A stretch of 64,000 bases of DNA from Selaginella tamariscina. Lineage: Eukaryota; Streptophyta; Lycopodiopsida; Selaginellales; Selaginellaceae. Numbering within the stretch: the stretch's first letter is position 1; the number at the start of each line of letters is the position of its first letter. Below, piece after piece: positions 36,764-49,500 of the stretch. The position numbers and the translations under genes were made by a program. Location: contig PUQB01000089.1 of assembly GCA_003024785.1 (NCBI GenBank), positions 554,584-618,583 of the forward strand, in the 5' to 3' direction. The notes under the pieces were generated by a model. It had not been told where the DNA came from, made no database searches, and worked only from the letters and a program-made list of their open reading frames with translations.

Positions 36764-37446
36764 GATTTGCAGACACTGTCAATTCTATTGGCAAAAGCAG
36801 CAGAGTTGAGATTCATTCTATCTAATTGTATAATCAGTGGGAGTAATCATGTTGGGCACTGGGGCATTCCTTTCATGTTAATCAGCCTCAAAATAAGGAT
36901 CACAAATAATATTCACAATTTTTGCATCACCATTCAACATTTTCTTGGGTCTTTCCAGTCTGTTGTATTCTCTTTCTGCGATTTCTGGCTTTCGATTTTG
37001 TTATAATTATATCTTCATCAACTGAAAACACCAATTTGTGTATTGTATCATTTTAAATTATCTTGTTCGCTATGGAGTCGCTCGTTTTCATTACTATGCT
37101 AATCTTCCGGAGCATTGTTATGAAGCAACTTGCAGCTTCACGTTGCAATTTAATTATGCAGGAGTATTTCTGTGAAGTCTACGCTGAAAAAGAGGACATA
37201 TTCTTTATTGATTTTTTATTACAGAGATTCCAAAAGGGATTAACTGTGGAAGAACAAAATCAGTGCTTAATTATGCTAAATAATATGCCAGGTGACATTA
37301 GCATTGTTAAAAGTAATTTGTGTTTTATGGACATCTTAACGAGGATGGCATTTTCTAACGACCAAAACTTGAATCAACTCTATTCAGTAAACTCCTTGAG
37401 GTTCATAATACGGTGGTTTAACTTAAATTTTGTTCATTTACTGTAA
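36764..37446 (+). CDS. Unrecognised multi-pass membrane protein, right arm copy (likely broken)
   Basis: Inverted duplicate of the gene at 1933-2642. The segment ILLAKAAELRFILSNCII is shared with the left copy, then a short deletion removes part of the first hydrophobic stretch present on the left. The second half, opening with FAMESLVFITMLIFRSIVM at about 37060, stays open to 37446 and matches the left copy well through EEQNQCLIMLNNMPGD and IVKSNLCFMDILTRMAFSN; the last residues diverge. The N-terminal methionine of the left copy is not kept. Comparing the copies suggests the left one is nearer the ancestral form. No domain is recognised; two to four membrane spans are plausible from composition alone. 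Confidence 0.45.
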
Positions 37447-38493
37447 TTACTAATTATAATTTGAAATGTATACGAATGTTTGTGGCGTGAAAATGATATT
37501 TTATGCAATTAATCCAAATATATATATCATTGTACAGTGCTTCAGAGTTGACTTCTATGGGGAATCTAGCATTAGCTGCTTTAAGATCTAGCTTATAGTC
37601 CCTCCATAAATCTCATGCTTTATAAATTGAACAAATTGTGTATGTGTTATAGCAATGCATATAGAGAAGGAGCGGATTCCTTGGGAGGGGATATAGCAGA
37701 TAAATTCCTAACTAACGGTTTTTAATTCACACAAAGAATGGAAAATAGATGGCATGATATTCACATTGAGAAAGCTAAAGCCAAGAAGCAGAAGATACAG
37801 CAGACCTATAAGAGAATATTCGACAGATTCGGATAGTCAGCATGTTATAGCATATACTTAGCATATTAAAATATTATAAGTTAAGATTACGTTACATATA
37901 CATGTAAAATATAACTTTGCTTTAAGTATATAGTTACACATTTAATGAAGTGATATGAGTCTTGTACATATTTTCCGTTTAAAATTATAAAGTGAGTGTG
38001 AGTGACCTTATAAGCAATTTAATTTCTTGTAAAAAATGTACACTATGTATTTATCAATGTCCATGAACAATTTAATCTCCACTATGGAATTTTATATAAT
38101 AAGTTTATTTAATGTATGTGCGAGTGTATGCATGTGTTTGTGAATCAATGCCCCTCTCAACAGTCATCTTCTTAAATCTCATATAATGGCCATTTTAAAT
38201 CTTAAATCTGTCATTGATAGTTATATTAAATTTTATTCCAAAGATCGTATTAAATCTTAAATCATCAATTAAACACCCATCTTAAATTTTATTTAATGAC
38301 TATTTTAACTTTTAAATTACAGTGGCCCAGTCCAATAGCCGTTCTAAATTTTAAACCCATTAAATTTTAAATTTGAATTGGGTTTTAAATTTATCATTTA
38401 ATTCTTAATTCTTTGTAGGTATTTCATTTTACAGTAGATTTTAATTCCTGTTTTTTTTTTTTTAACTAGTTATGTCAAACACCAAACTAAATA

Positions 38494-38640
38494 TATATGA
38501 AAATACAGCTACTCACGGTGGTTATTGCAAGGTAAGTGATAAGTATAATATATATAAAATGTAATATATACGTAGCTTTATACCAAAAGATACTTATGCT
38601 GGTTGGTTACATCAGTAATTGCTTTTTGCCTTCAAGTAAA
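38494..38640 (+). pseudogene. Remnant of an LRR-hydrolase gene (right arm copy)
   Basis: Inverted-repeat partner of the remnant at 517-650. It contains the words GCTACTCACGGTGGTTATTG followed by a GTAAGTG donor near 38532, and CAGTAATTGCTTTTTGCC near 38616-38633, both nearly identical to parts of the hydrolase exons at 44136-44219 and 44483-44744. The nucleophile-bearing part of the exon is absent and the second donor is no longer a clean GT site, so this is a broken fragment. It shows that the family was present at this locus before the inverted duplication. Confidence 0.65.
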
Positions 38641-39147
38641 TGGTTATCTTTATTAATACCAAATTTTTAAATATAATAATATCATACATTATTCATTTTG
38701 GTGTTTTAGAATGTTCAAAACGCGTATCAACACAGATACAGTCTATAGAAATATTAATGCTATATAATAAATATTTCTTATAGTGGACCTTATATATATG
38801 TATATTATATCCCGACGGAACATACATTCTTTATCTACACTTAAACACTTTATATATATATATCTGTCATTTTAAATTACAATACGGTGAATATAAAAAA
38901 AATATAAATTATATTTTGCCCATGCATTAAAATTGTTTACATATATTTGAATATATATATATATATATATATATTATATAATAATTACATATAGATATAC
39001 ATACTTCAGCCAATTCGATCTCCTCCAAGTTAAATATATCCAATATATTAGGTCATGTATATACACGATATGTGTATTTTCCTCATGTATAATTAGATAT
39101 ATATGTTTGAACCTTAATACGTACATATAGATGCACTTATTTATAAT

Positions 39148-39214
39148 GCTGTATAGCCAGGTAGAGTGTCAGTTCTGTAAATTAAAGGGCCGGAGTTTGA
39201 TTCTTAACGCGGAG
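39148..39214 (+). pseudogene. tRNA-like sequence, degraded
   Basis: Contains TATAGCC-AGGTAGAG (A-box-like), an anticodon-loop-like TTCTGTAAA and GGCCGGAGTTTGATTC (B-box-like) with tRNA spacing. Stems do not pair well. It lies 400 bp from a better tRNA-Thr-like sequence and may be a diverged copy or a tRNA-derived SINE head. Confidence 0.4.
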
Positions 39215-39553
39215 ATTAATAAGAGTCAATTTTGATTAGAAGAACGTATAATTTACATGTATATACAGCTGTGCATAGACATCGTATGAACATTTGTTTT
39301 AAAGAAGTACAAAGAGATTTTTTGTATGTATACTCTGAACTACGTGTATACATATATTCATATACACCCTCTTGAGGAAGATGTGTAGTCCTATATATAT
39401 GTATATGGAAAATAATGGTGATAAAACAAATATATATAATATAAAGCTTGGTAATCAATTATGTTATCAAAGATATAATGAAACCGTAGCACACCCTTCT
39501 ATTATTGCGTATATATCACATATTTGAGAGATATATACATACATTATGTAAAT

Positions 39554-39622
39554 GCCTTTATAGCTCAGTAGTAGAGCGCCAGCTTCGTAAGCTGGAGGCC
39601 TGGAGTTCGATTATGGGAAAGA
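39554..39622 (+). pseudogene. tRNA-Thr(CGU)-like sequence, 3' half degraded
   Basis: The 5' half is tRNA-perfect: acceptor GCCTTTA, D-arm TAGCTCAGTAGTAGAGC, anticodon arm CCAGC-TTCGTAA-GCTGG with anticodon CGT (Thr). The B-box GAGTTCGATTA is present, but the T-stem and the 3' acceptor strand do not pair, so this is probably a pseudogene or the head of a SINE. No poly-T terminator follows at once. Confidence 0.6.
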
Positions 39623-41696
39623 TTATGAATATAGTATACAATTTCTGTTGACTACTTAATTATGTCCACTATTTATATGTATTCTTCATGTATATAAATG
39701 TATCAGACATAAGGTATGGGAGATACTCGCATTGGCTATGTATAATTAAAACTCTTTCTGCATTATATATATATATATATATATGTATATAATATGCATT
39801 TATTAGTATTATGCGATATATAAGTGTGTACATTGCTAATTAAAGATGTACATGCATAATTAAAGAGAGAAGGCATAGACATGTGTATATCACAAATAGA
39901 CTAACTCAGTCTATTTTTTTTAATTTCAAAAACTTAACATTTAATAAGTTTATGTTTTTTTAAAAACTGAAAGTTTTTATTTTTATTATAGGCACAATAA
40001 TAAAATTTATTTTAATTCTTCATTTTTATCACTTTAAAAAGCATACAAAGATATTTTCACATCATTCAAAATTTATAAAAATATATCATTACATTTGTAT
40101 ATAGTTTTTATTTTAAAATTTTTTCTTTTCTTTCTTTTCTTTTCTTTCTTTCTTTCTTTTAAAAACTACTTATGTTGAAGCATATTAAGACAGGTTAGAA
40201 ATTAAATATAATCATGAATAAGTTATTATGAATTTAAAAAACCAAGAATACACACACATATATATATATTATACTACAGTCCAAAGTAAAACCATGCCAT
40301 TTATTATAAGCTGGAAAGTTTAAAGACATTGTTTCAAATCCTTTCTATCCAACAAGACCAGATCTGACTTTACAATTATTTAATATTCTTATAATATTTT
40401 AATTACTTATTTGTGCCTTATTCCTTTACATTTATTATATATTCAACATCTTCGATTGTGTGTAAGAATATATAATTTACTTTTTAATATATTTATTTCT
40501 CATAAATAATATTTTTACTAATGTATATAAAAATATATACATACATTGTTTCACACTTAAATGACATACACTGTTCATACAATGTTTAAAATTTGTTAGT
40601 TAGAATTAAGAACATTAAAGATAAGTTGTGGTTCAATTTTTGTGATATTCAATATACTAGTAATATGCTGTGTAAGGCTTGAAAACCGACGAAATATTAT
40701 TACAAATTCTGTAATTTAAAAAGTAAAATTCATAAATTAATCCTTTAGTGTCGTTAATCATAACTAACAGGTTAACCTTCATTGAACACTTTCAAACAAC
40801 AAGAAACACACTCATATAAATATATATACAGTATATGTATAAATGTCTGTGTTAGACATATAATCATAGAGACGTGTGTATGCATGTATTCATAGTGAAG
40901 AGAGGTGGTCACAACATGTATACATGTAAAAGTACATGGACGTTATACATTATACACATATCCAAGCAGGCATATGGTCACCCTTAACTTAACTTATTTA
41001 GTTTTAAGTAACTCTTAGCAATTCCTTAAAAAACTTAAGTGATTTTGAAGTGTGAAACATTTATTACTAATTCCCTGTATCTTTAAAAAATAAGTAAAAT
41101 GCTACAGTAATCCAGGTGTTGAAATTAATTAAGGAATCGATGTGAATGACATGCCTTAACTTAATATTCAAAATTAATGTCACTTTGTGTGAAAAGAAAT
41201 TACCCTGACCTCTTAAGTACACTCAAATACATAAATAAAGTTAAAAATGATCCTTAATATATTACGAAACGTTGGCACAATAGTAATAACTAACTAAAAT
41301 TATATAATATAAGTATAAAAAAATAATATCGTACCAATTGATTAACAAGTAAATTAAGTTCTTAAATTTCTTTTTCTTTGTGGACGGAGTGTGATTGGGT
41401 ATACAGTATCACATATATAACAGAACACACATATATCAACACCACACACACACACACAACCAGGACAAAAACAATATCAAAACATATCTAAAATTAAATT
41501 CATTTTTATTAAACAATAAATCTTTATAAGGAATTTTATTAATAACTTATTGTATAACAATGAACCTATTGTAAACAATCAATTCTTTGTTATGAGGTTT
41601 AAACGTTATGAGCAATATTATTAATTTATTAAAATTATAATTCTCAACCATATTAATTTATTTTTTTTAAAGAAATAGTTGGTATATACTAGATTA
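39623..41696. other. AT-rich non-coding region with microsatellites
   Basis: No gene seen. Contains AT dinucleotide runs near 39765-39785, a (CTTT)n/(CTTTT)n tract at about 40122-40161 and a short CA run near 41445. From about 41355 it begins the segment duplicated at 62470. Confidence 0.5.
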
Positions 41697-42083
41697 TTCT
41701 AGGTATAGACTTCAAAATTTGGCACTTGCAGGTAATTGAACAATGCTTCACCATGTTTAAACAAACTTAAGAAACTTCAGGTACAATTAAATAATGTCAA
41801 GTTTTAGCTTTTTATCTCCGCGTTCAATTTTCCAGTATATGTTTATTTCTTTTAATGTTAAACTAATATAAACTACTACTCAGAGAAAAAAGAGAGGTAT
41901 ATATGTACATTTAAATATATATATATAAATATATATAGCATACATACACGTACATAGGTAAAATACATGGACCTTTATACATTATACATGTATCCAAGCA
42001 CACGTAAAACTATATAAACAGACATATATATGTGTAACACTTATCCAAACAGATGTTTGTGTATTGTCATATGTTCCGGCAGA

Positions 42084-42118
<35 letters not shown>

Positions 42119-42790
42119 AAACACGCAGGCGTATGTATTTGAAGTTATAAACCATTAATCCAGCTAATTAATAAATAGCTTTATTAAAATGTAAAAAGCT
42201 TTAAATATACAAAAAAATATTTTCATTTAGAAGTGAGGGAGGCTCAATCAAAATAAATTGCACATTAGACCATTGATTTTTATGTTTTATGGATTTTATT
42301 CGTTAAATTAAAAGGTAAAATTTCACAGACATAAAGATAGTTATGAAGGTTAGCTTTAATATTAATTTTATTACTATTAAATCAGAATTCATATTTAGCA
42401 TCTTTATAGGTATACTAGATTCTCTTTATTTATCACAATGGTATAATTAACCATTATCTGGAATTGGGATTCCCCTGTTTCTAGCTAGTGGGCTGTGTAC
42501 AAAAGCCATCTTCTCGGCTCTGCAGACAACTACTACTGCAACTGGTATTCAGATTTTATAAATGTACTAGAAAATAAATAAATAAAAATAAATAATATAT
42601 ATATTATAGTATCTTGATAAACAGATTTGGAACCCGCATTTCTGTTGCAAATTGTACAGGAAGACTAGATTTAAGTGATTGTGGTAAATTTAATTCATTA
42701 ATATATATTTATAATAATATAAACATATTACATAATTTTGGTTCGTTTTTATTAAAAAAAATTGTAGGCCTTGTTGAAATACCACCGGAA
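41355..42790 (+). repeat. Direct duplication upstream of LRR-hydrolase genes, copy 1
   Basis: Shares a long collinear series of words with 62470-64000: GTGGACGGAGTGTGATTGGG, TATACAGTATCACATATATAAC, CAACCATATTA, TCCAAACAGATGTTTGTGTATT, CACGCAGGC, GCTAATTAATAAATAGC, TTCCCCTGTTTCTAGC, GGGCTGTGTACAAAAGCC and the first LRR exon. The copies lie 21.1 kb apart and mark a tandem duplication of the gene's 5' region. Confidence 0.88.
41697..41785 (+). pseudogene. Orphan decayed LRR exon
   Basis: Resembles the exon at 43180-43273: ACTTCAAAATTTGGCACTTGCAGG, then AACAAACTTAAGAAACTTCAG and a GTAC donor-like site. It sits upstream of the first recognised exon of the 42625 gene, so it is a relic of an earlier copy or of an internal exon duplication. 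A similar relic is at 62890-62965. Confidence 0.6.
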
Positions 42791-43857
42791 GTTTTCAAGC
42801 TCTCCGATGTCGTCGATCTTTCGCTCGCAGGCAACTCTATTAGTAATCTTCCAGAAGAGATTCAAAACCTTCAAAAAGGTGTCTAATATAATCATAATTA
42901 TAGTAATAATAATAATCATATTATATTATTTATTATTTACAAATTTTAAATGTTTCCAGCTTGAAAGACTTGGCCTTGCCGGAAATGCACTACGTACATT
43001 GCCTGAAAATATAGGCAAACTATCAAACTTACAAGGACTTTGGCTGCAAGGCAATCTTTTACAGTCTCTTCCATCAGAGGTAATGTGCGTGCGTGTCTTC
43101 CATCAGAGGTAATGTGCGTGCGTGCGTGCGTGCGTGCGTGCGTGTGTGACACAAAAGATACATATATTCTGTTTTATAGATAGGCCAACTTGAAGAGCTT
43201 CGAACTTTAGCATTTGCAGGGAATATATTAACATCGCTTCCACCAAGTTTAAACAAACTTAAAAAGACTTCAGGTATATAAACTTTAAAATAATTTAAAT
43301 ATCGAGTTTTAATTGTTTTCTTTTTTCTTTTTGAAAGTAGATTTTTTTCAGTAGCTGGTAACAATCTTGCAGAACTTCCCGATGGTAAAATAGTTATATA
43401 TAATATATTAATAATATTATTTTATTTTATTATTTTTTATATTAATAGTTTTCCAGATTTTGGATCTAATCTCCTAAGAGTGCTTGCTTTATATGGAAAT
43501 TTGTTGTCTCAGCTTTCCTGAGAGTTTTGCACACATGCCAGAGGTTTAAAAACACTATTTTTAATAAGGGGAATATGCTGAAATATTTACCACCTATGAA
43601 AGGCTTGGTCTCATTAAAGCAGTTACCAGTTGCAGACAATCAACTTAAGTCGTTACCTAATACAGGTTTACAATCTCTTAAAACTTTATCATTGTAAGAT
43701 ATTAATAAATATTTATAATATTTATTAAATAATAATATTTATCATTAAATATTTAATTCTAGATGATATATATTGTTTGTGAAGGTATGGAAATCAACTT
43801 AGTGAGCTTCCTAAAACAGTTGAAGACATGACAAGCCTCAAGAGTATGTGGTTGGAG
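42625..43857 (+). other. LRR-coding exon block of the LRR-hydrolase gene
   Basis: Eight exons encode consecutive repeats: RLDLSDCGLVEIPPEVFKL, VDLSLAGNSISNLPEEIQ, LERLGLAGNALRTLPENIGK, LQGLWLQGNLLQSLPSE, LRTLAFAGNILTSLPPSL, SVAGNNLAELPDG, LRVLALYGNLLSQL, LKQLPVADNQLKSLPN and YGNQLSELPKTVEDMTSLKS. The spacing is 23 residues, as in short LRRs. Intron positions vary relative to the repeat, so this is not a strict one-exon-per-repeat gene. The repeats lack a signal peptide or membrane anchor in the part seen, so an intracellular location is likelier. Confidence 0.8.
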
Positions 43858-44430
43858 GTACTCTCTTTCCTCTCTCTCTCTCTCTCTCTCTTCTCTCTCC
43901 ACACACACACACACACACACGCATGCACGCACACGCACACGCACACGCACGCACACAGTTGATAACATTATATTTGCAGGGAAATCCTTTTGAGATAGAA
44001 TGGTTACGACATTTGTCCTTACCGGATAACTTAAAAGCATTTGGATTGAGCTCGAACTGTGTAAGCAAAAAATTTAATAAATAACAAAATAATTAATAAA
44101 TAATATGTTTAATTAAAATCTGTTTTGTTAATCAGGCGATTGATACTTCTTGTAGAAGTGTTTACATATCACAAATTGCTGGAACCGGAAATGCAGCTAC
44201 TCATGGTGGTTATTTCAAAGTAAATGGTGAAAAACACACACACACATGCCACACGTATGCGTATATGTACATATATATCTTATGTTTTATAGCTGCAAAG
44301 ATATACTGAGAGAAGTCCATCAAGCAAAGAAGCTACAGTCGTAGTTGTTGCATTTGGAAGTGCTCCAGCTGTTCCTAACTGGTTACCTCTCTCTCCCTCT
44401 CTCTTACACACACACGCACACACACACACA

Positions 44431-44468
<38 letters not shown>

Positions 44469-46516
44469 TTGCATTTATATAGGGAGGACTGCTGAATAGA
44501 GTGAAGAAGGACATGGAATCAGATGGAATATTACCTGCATTTGATATACTATATGTGGTTGATAGCTGGAGATCATGGTACACTAAACAAAAGATTAAGG
44601 TTAAACATGGTAATTATTACAAAAATGAACTTGAAGCTGCTGTTAAACATTATAAAAGAGTTATTATGCTGGGAGATTCAATGGGAGCAAGTGCTGCACT
44701 CATTTTCACCCTTGGCTACCTCAGTAATTGCTTTTTGCCCTCAGGTAAATTATTATTAAATTACCTCCATTTTAAGCAATTATGTATATACATATGCCAT
44801 ATAAGACACATTGTGTATTGGAAGAATAATGTGGACAGTTTGGATTCTTATTTGAAACTTTAAATTTGGTTGTTGCAATACTTAGGAGTTGAATATGGGA
44901 GCGTAGGTAATGTACATTTAACAAAAGATTGACATCAATTTAGAAACAAGAGTAAATGAAGTAATGTCAGGTCTGTCCATTATATATCAAAATAGCTATA
45001 TATATTAATATGATACATATATATTCATTATTAATGTTAATGAAGCAAATTTTTAGACTTTAAAAATTCTTAAATACCATATGCAGTACAACATTATAAA
45101 GATTGATAACTTCATCCTTAACGAAGTAAACTTTATATTGTTGTGTTATATATATATATACATATATATAACTTTCTTGTTTTATTTTAACATTAATAAT
45201 TTGTGAAATGTAAATAACAATGCAACATTAAAGAATTTAAATTATTAATTGAATGTTATATTCTTAATCAATAATTTAGAAGTTTTACTTATTTATATAT
45301 TTATAAAATGTTTTGGTATTCTTTCATTATTAAGTGTTTATTTTATTATGTATGGAAATGCCTAGATAAGCATATTCATGTATATGCTACATTGTGTGTG
45401 TATACATGTGTGCACCTCTCTCTTATGTAATTTTACATGTATGATATGTTTTTTTTATATATGTAGACTTTTAAATATATGTATAAATTTAAAAATCTCT
45501 CTCTCTCTCTCACACACACACATACTATTCTTATAAACATACATAATATTTAATATTTATTTATATAATCTCATATATTTCTATAGTGATGAAAAGAAGC
45601 CAAATATAACTATATAAATAACTATACATGTGAAAGTAAAAAATGTATAAACCCCATGTTTAATTAATCATTCACATTGACCAACAAACTAAATAGTAGA
45701 ACTACTATGTATTTATTAATAAAGCATTTCTATATATTTGCTGTGCTTGTCTTTCCAATTGCAGAGTTAAAGTCTAGATTTTTTATTAATTTGAATTATG
45801 TGCAAGTAAGTTGCAAACTCAAATCTTAAGTCATGAATATCAATAGTTGTCACACATGTCTCATGCAACATAAGTTTCTTCAAAACCTTGTGAACAGATT
45901 TTAAATATTCTTGATACGTACTTGTTTTATATGTGATGTCACTAGTGCTAGCAATCTCATCCTATCTACTAACATATCTTTTAAAAGATTTGTGCTTTTA
46001 AGTTGATGAGAGAAGTGGCTTATATTCATTAAATTCAAGTTGATAAGCACTCACATATTGTGCAAGTTGGAAAACTAACAATTGCATACTAGGGTTATAC
46101 ATATAACAAGCTTGTGCCACTTTTTGAGTCACCCATTTTTCTTATGAAGATATTATTGATATAAACTTGTGATGTTCATAACTTTGACTTATTTGTAGCA
46201 TGGCCAAATTTAATGATTTTATCTTTTTAAGACTCAACTTTCGCAAAATGTTTCTACTTCTTATATTATAACAAGCTGTATAGTTCCTGAAAGGTACTCA
46301 ACATTCAAAGCATAAAATTGTTTTTATGAATGTTACTTTTGTGTCCCAACATGTCGACATGCTACACATAGTCATTTACAACAATGTGTTAATGGTATAA
46401 TGAAATTTTGGGACACTCGCGAGTGGTTATATGGTGTTGTTTTAATAAGATATTGGTATCAAGCTAGGAGCAAGTGAAGTAAAGCCAAGTGCATTTCATT
46501 ATCTCTCCCAATAGTT

Positions 46517-46558
<42 letters not shown>

Positions 46559-49500
46559 TAATTGATGTTAATGAAGCAAATTTTCACGCTTTGAAAATTT
46601 ATGAAGATTATATACACTGCAACATTATAAAGATTAGTAACCGCATCCATAATAAAGTAAATTTTCTATATACATGTCAATGCTGTCTTTATGTGATATT
46701 ATATATATATATAACTTCCTTATTTTAACATTAACAATTTATAAAATGCTAGTAGTGATGCAAAATTAAAGATTGTTTAATTGTACAAATTTTTATAATA
46801 AAAGAATTTATTTCAATTTACATCACCAATGATATAATTCAAAAATCTTTAAGAATATACCATTATTATTATTGGAAATTATAAGATTATGACATGGATA
46901 TTAAGAATTTTCCCATGGGATGTGCAATAAAACTGAAAAATATAATTATATGTACATTATGACATTCCTTATTTGATTTGTGTAATGACTTTCTTCAATA
47001 GAGAGGGTATATTACATTTATAGGCTTGGGTAAATACATGTGTAACATACCCTCATACAACATCACTAACATAAACAATAATGATGTAGAAGTATTCATT
47101 TTATTTTTTATTTATTTATTCTTAATCCCAAAATGATTTTAAGAATATCCTTGGCACCTAAGACAAATATTCATTTAGAATTTCTTTTATTATTTTCATT
47201 TGTTTATGTTTAATATATTATATAAACTTTAGAACGCTTATATATGTAAATACATGCATACTTACATAAATTTCTATAATATATTATATACCATATATAA
47301 AATAAGTGAAGATCTTATGATTTTCTTTTATAAATGATAATTAATATACTAATACAGTAAATGATTCTTTTACACTTACATAATGTAAATACATATATAA
47401 TTTATATATATGTATGTATGTATATATTTATTTTAATAAGATTTCGTCATAATTACATTTTTACTATGTTGAGTGTTAATATGAATCATTCATGCATGTT
47501 GAAATAAATTGTACATCCATTTTGTGATGCTTAATAACAATAAAGATATAATGTCTTCATGAATTTACTCTTATGTGTTTTAATTAGTTTCATATTAAGT
47601 TTTCTTAATATAAATTTATTATTGAGGTCATATTATATAAAACTATAAATAATTATTACATTCTTACTTCATTAATTTAATATTTTAATTGATAAAAACA
47701 TTATGCATGTTGCAATTTGTAATATCTTATTATCTTTACACTCAATTGTTAACGAGAGCTTAACTACAAAATAAAAAATTATAATTATTATAAAAAGTAA
47801 TATATTATACATAGTATACCAATATTATGTAAAAACTACTCTATTAAATATTATTAATAATACAAATATGAACATATACATTGTCAGAGTTTTAACCCAA
47901 AGGGCCAACACGTGGCGACACATGGCTACCAGGTGGCCATTTGGCGTCATCACCCTGTGTGAGCAACGTTAAGTTTCTCAGAACAACCCCAACGGCCCCT
48001 AGGGTTAGACTCTAATGCCCAAGTGGACAGGAGACTTAGGGTTTAGCCTAAGTCTCCCTAAAGTGTCTACCCCCAAAACCCTTGAGGGATAACCCTAGTT
48101 GATTTAGGGTTTAACCTAAGTCTCCCTAGAGTGTCTGCCCCCAAAACCCTTGAGGGATAACCCTAGTTGACTTAGGGTCTTGCCCTAGAAGACCTAGACA
48201 GGCTCATGCCCTAACCCCCATCAAGGAACATGTGTTCCACACATACCCCTAGACAGAGCTAAGGCATCGTCACTTACCCCTTGAGGAATCACCCTCATTC
48301 GGGAGTACAACCCCTTTAGGGCAACAAGGGGTACCCTGAACCACGATTAACCCCTAAGGGTTTGGTGGCCAAGTTATACCCTAGACCTAGAGCTAGTACT
48401 TAATGAGGACACGAGTGTGCGCCGTAGGCGAACACGAGTGTCTTGCTAAGCAAACTCCCTAAGGCTAGGTTTGGGATAACCCTAAGCACATGACCTTGCG
48501 AGTGCCTCACGAAAGGGCTCCTGCTAACATGTTTAGGTTGTTCAACCATTGAATTCCAAGGAGAACACTCCCTAGCTAAGTGTGCCAAAGCACACCTAGT
48601 TATGAGACTTAACCTCCCTTGAGCGGATGCCCAAGGCTTAGCACCCTAGTGCAAGCACAAGCATGTCTGTTTGCTAAAGTATCCAACCCTTGGCGACAAG
48701 CCCATGACATAACCCCAAAGGGTGTGCCTCATGTTGTACCATGTGACGTTTAGCCCAGTGTCACATCTCCATGTGACACTGCCTTCCCCGATGTGGGCTA
48801 TCATGCCATAGCCCTTAGATTCAAGAGTTGCACTAAGTACCACAAACGTGGCTCCTAAATGCCAACTCTAGAACCCCTCTATGAACCCTCAGGAACCAAG
48901 TAACATGAACATGTCAAACAAGATCCCACGCCCACAGTTGGACAAGGACACGGATGTGCCTTGCTGGCCGTGAGTGCTACACCTAGCTTGATGTGGAGGA
49001 GGAGGTTGGAGACAAGCCTCAACCTCTACCTCTTGGAATGTGCATTCCGACAAGACCTCCTAGGCATGGATTCGCCAACGTTAAGGGTAAGCTACCCCGA
49101 AGGTGGGACGTACCCCTGGCATCTGGAAGTTACGGCGGCACAACAGAGGGTTGTGCCTTGACGACATAAGCTAGAGCTTGCACCGGGAGAAGAGTAACGA
49201 GCTCAGTCATGAACCCAGGAACCCTCGCTCCTATATACTACCTTATTTATGTGACAGAGGCCCCCCCCCCTATTTTCCTGTTTACATAAGTGGGCTAGCA
49301 CTGAAATCTCATTCCCAGAGGGAACATACTTGGTGAGTTATCCATCAACCCCTAAACCCTAACCTGTCAAACCTAGGGTATTTCTAAGCATATCCGACAT
49401 GCCAAACTCACCGGAACTAGCCATTAATCCAACCGGGACACGAAAACGAGGGTAAGAGTTTTCTAGAAGGTAAGTGCTACCTTCGCTTAGAGTTTCTCGA

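Larger units (their letters stand above)
36728..39123. repeat. Right arm of the large inverted repeat
   Basis: Partner of 1-2675 in opposite orientation. Matching landmarks include the conserved words around GGTGTTTCACTTTCATT at the inner end, the membrane-protein coding region, GTTCAAAACGCGTATCAA near 38713, CCCGACGGAACATACATTC near 38812 and the outer end CTTAATACGTA at 39113-39123. The two arms are about 34 kb apart and enclose only transposon-derived DNA plus LRR fragment C. Part of the outer sequence (38680-38770) also recurs directly at 62281-62390, upstream of the last LRR-hydrolase copy. Confidence 0.9.

Noticed and set aside
39554-39622. Functional tRNA-Thr(CGU) gene
   Set aside because: The T-stem and acceptor stem do not pair on the 3' side.
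42486-42546. First coding exon of the LRR-hydrolase gene
   Set aside because: The GGGCTGTGTACAAAAGCC stretch is conserved at 63709 but differs by frame-changing indels between copies; it may be an untranslated leader exon, so it is not called coding.
45770-46468. Decayed Ty1/copia element in the giant intron
   Set aside because: Only a primer-site-like word and a change in composition are visible; no domain motif or LTR pair could be shown.
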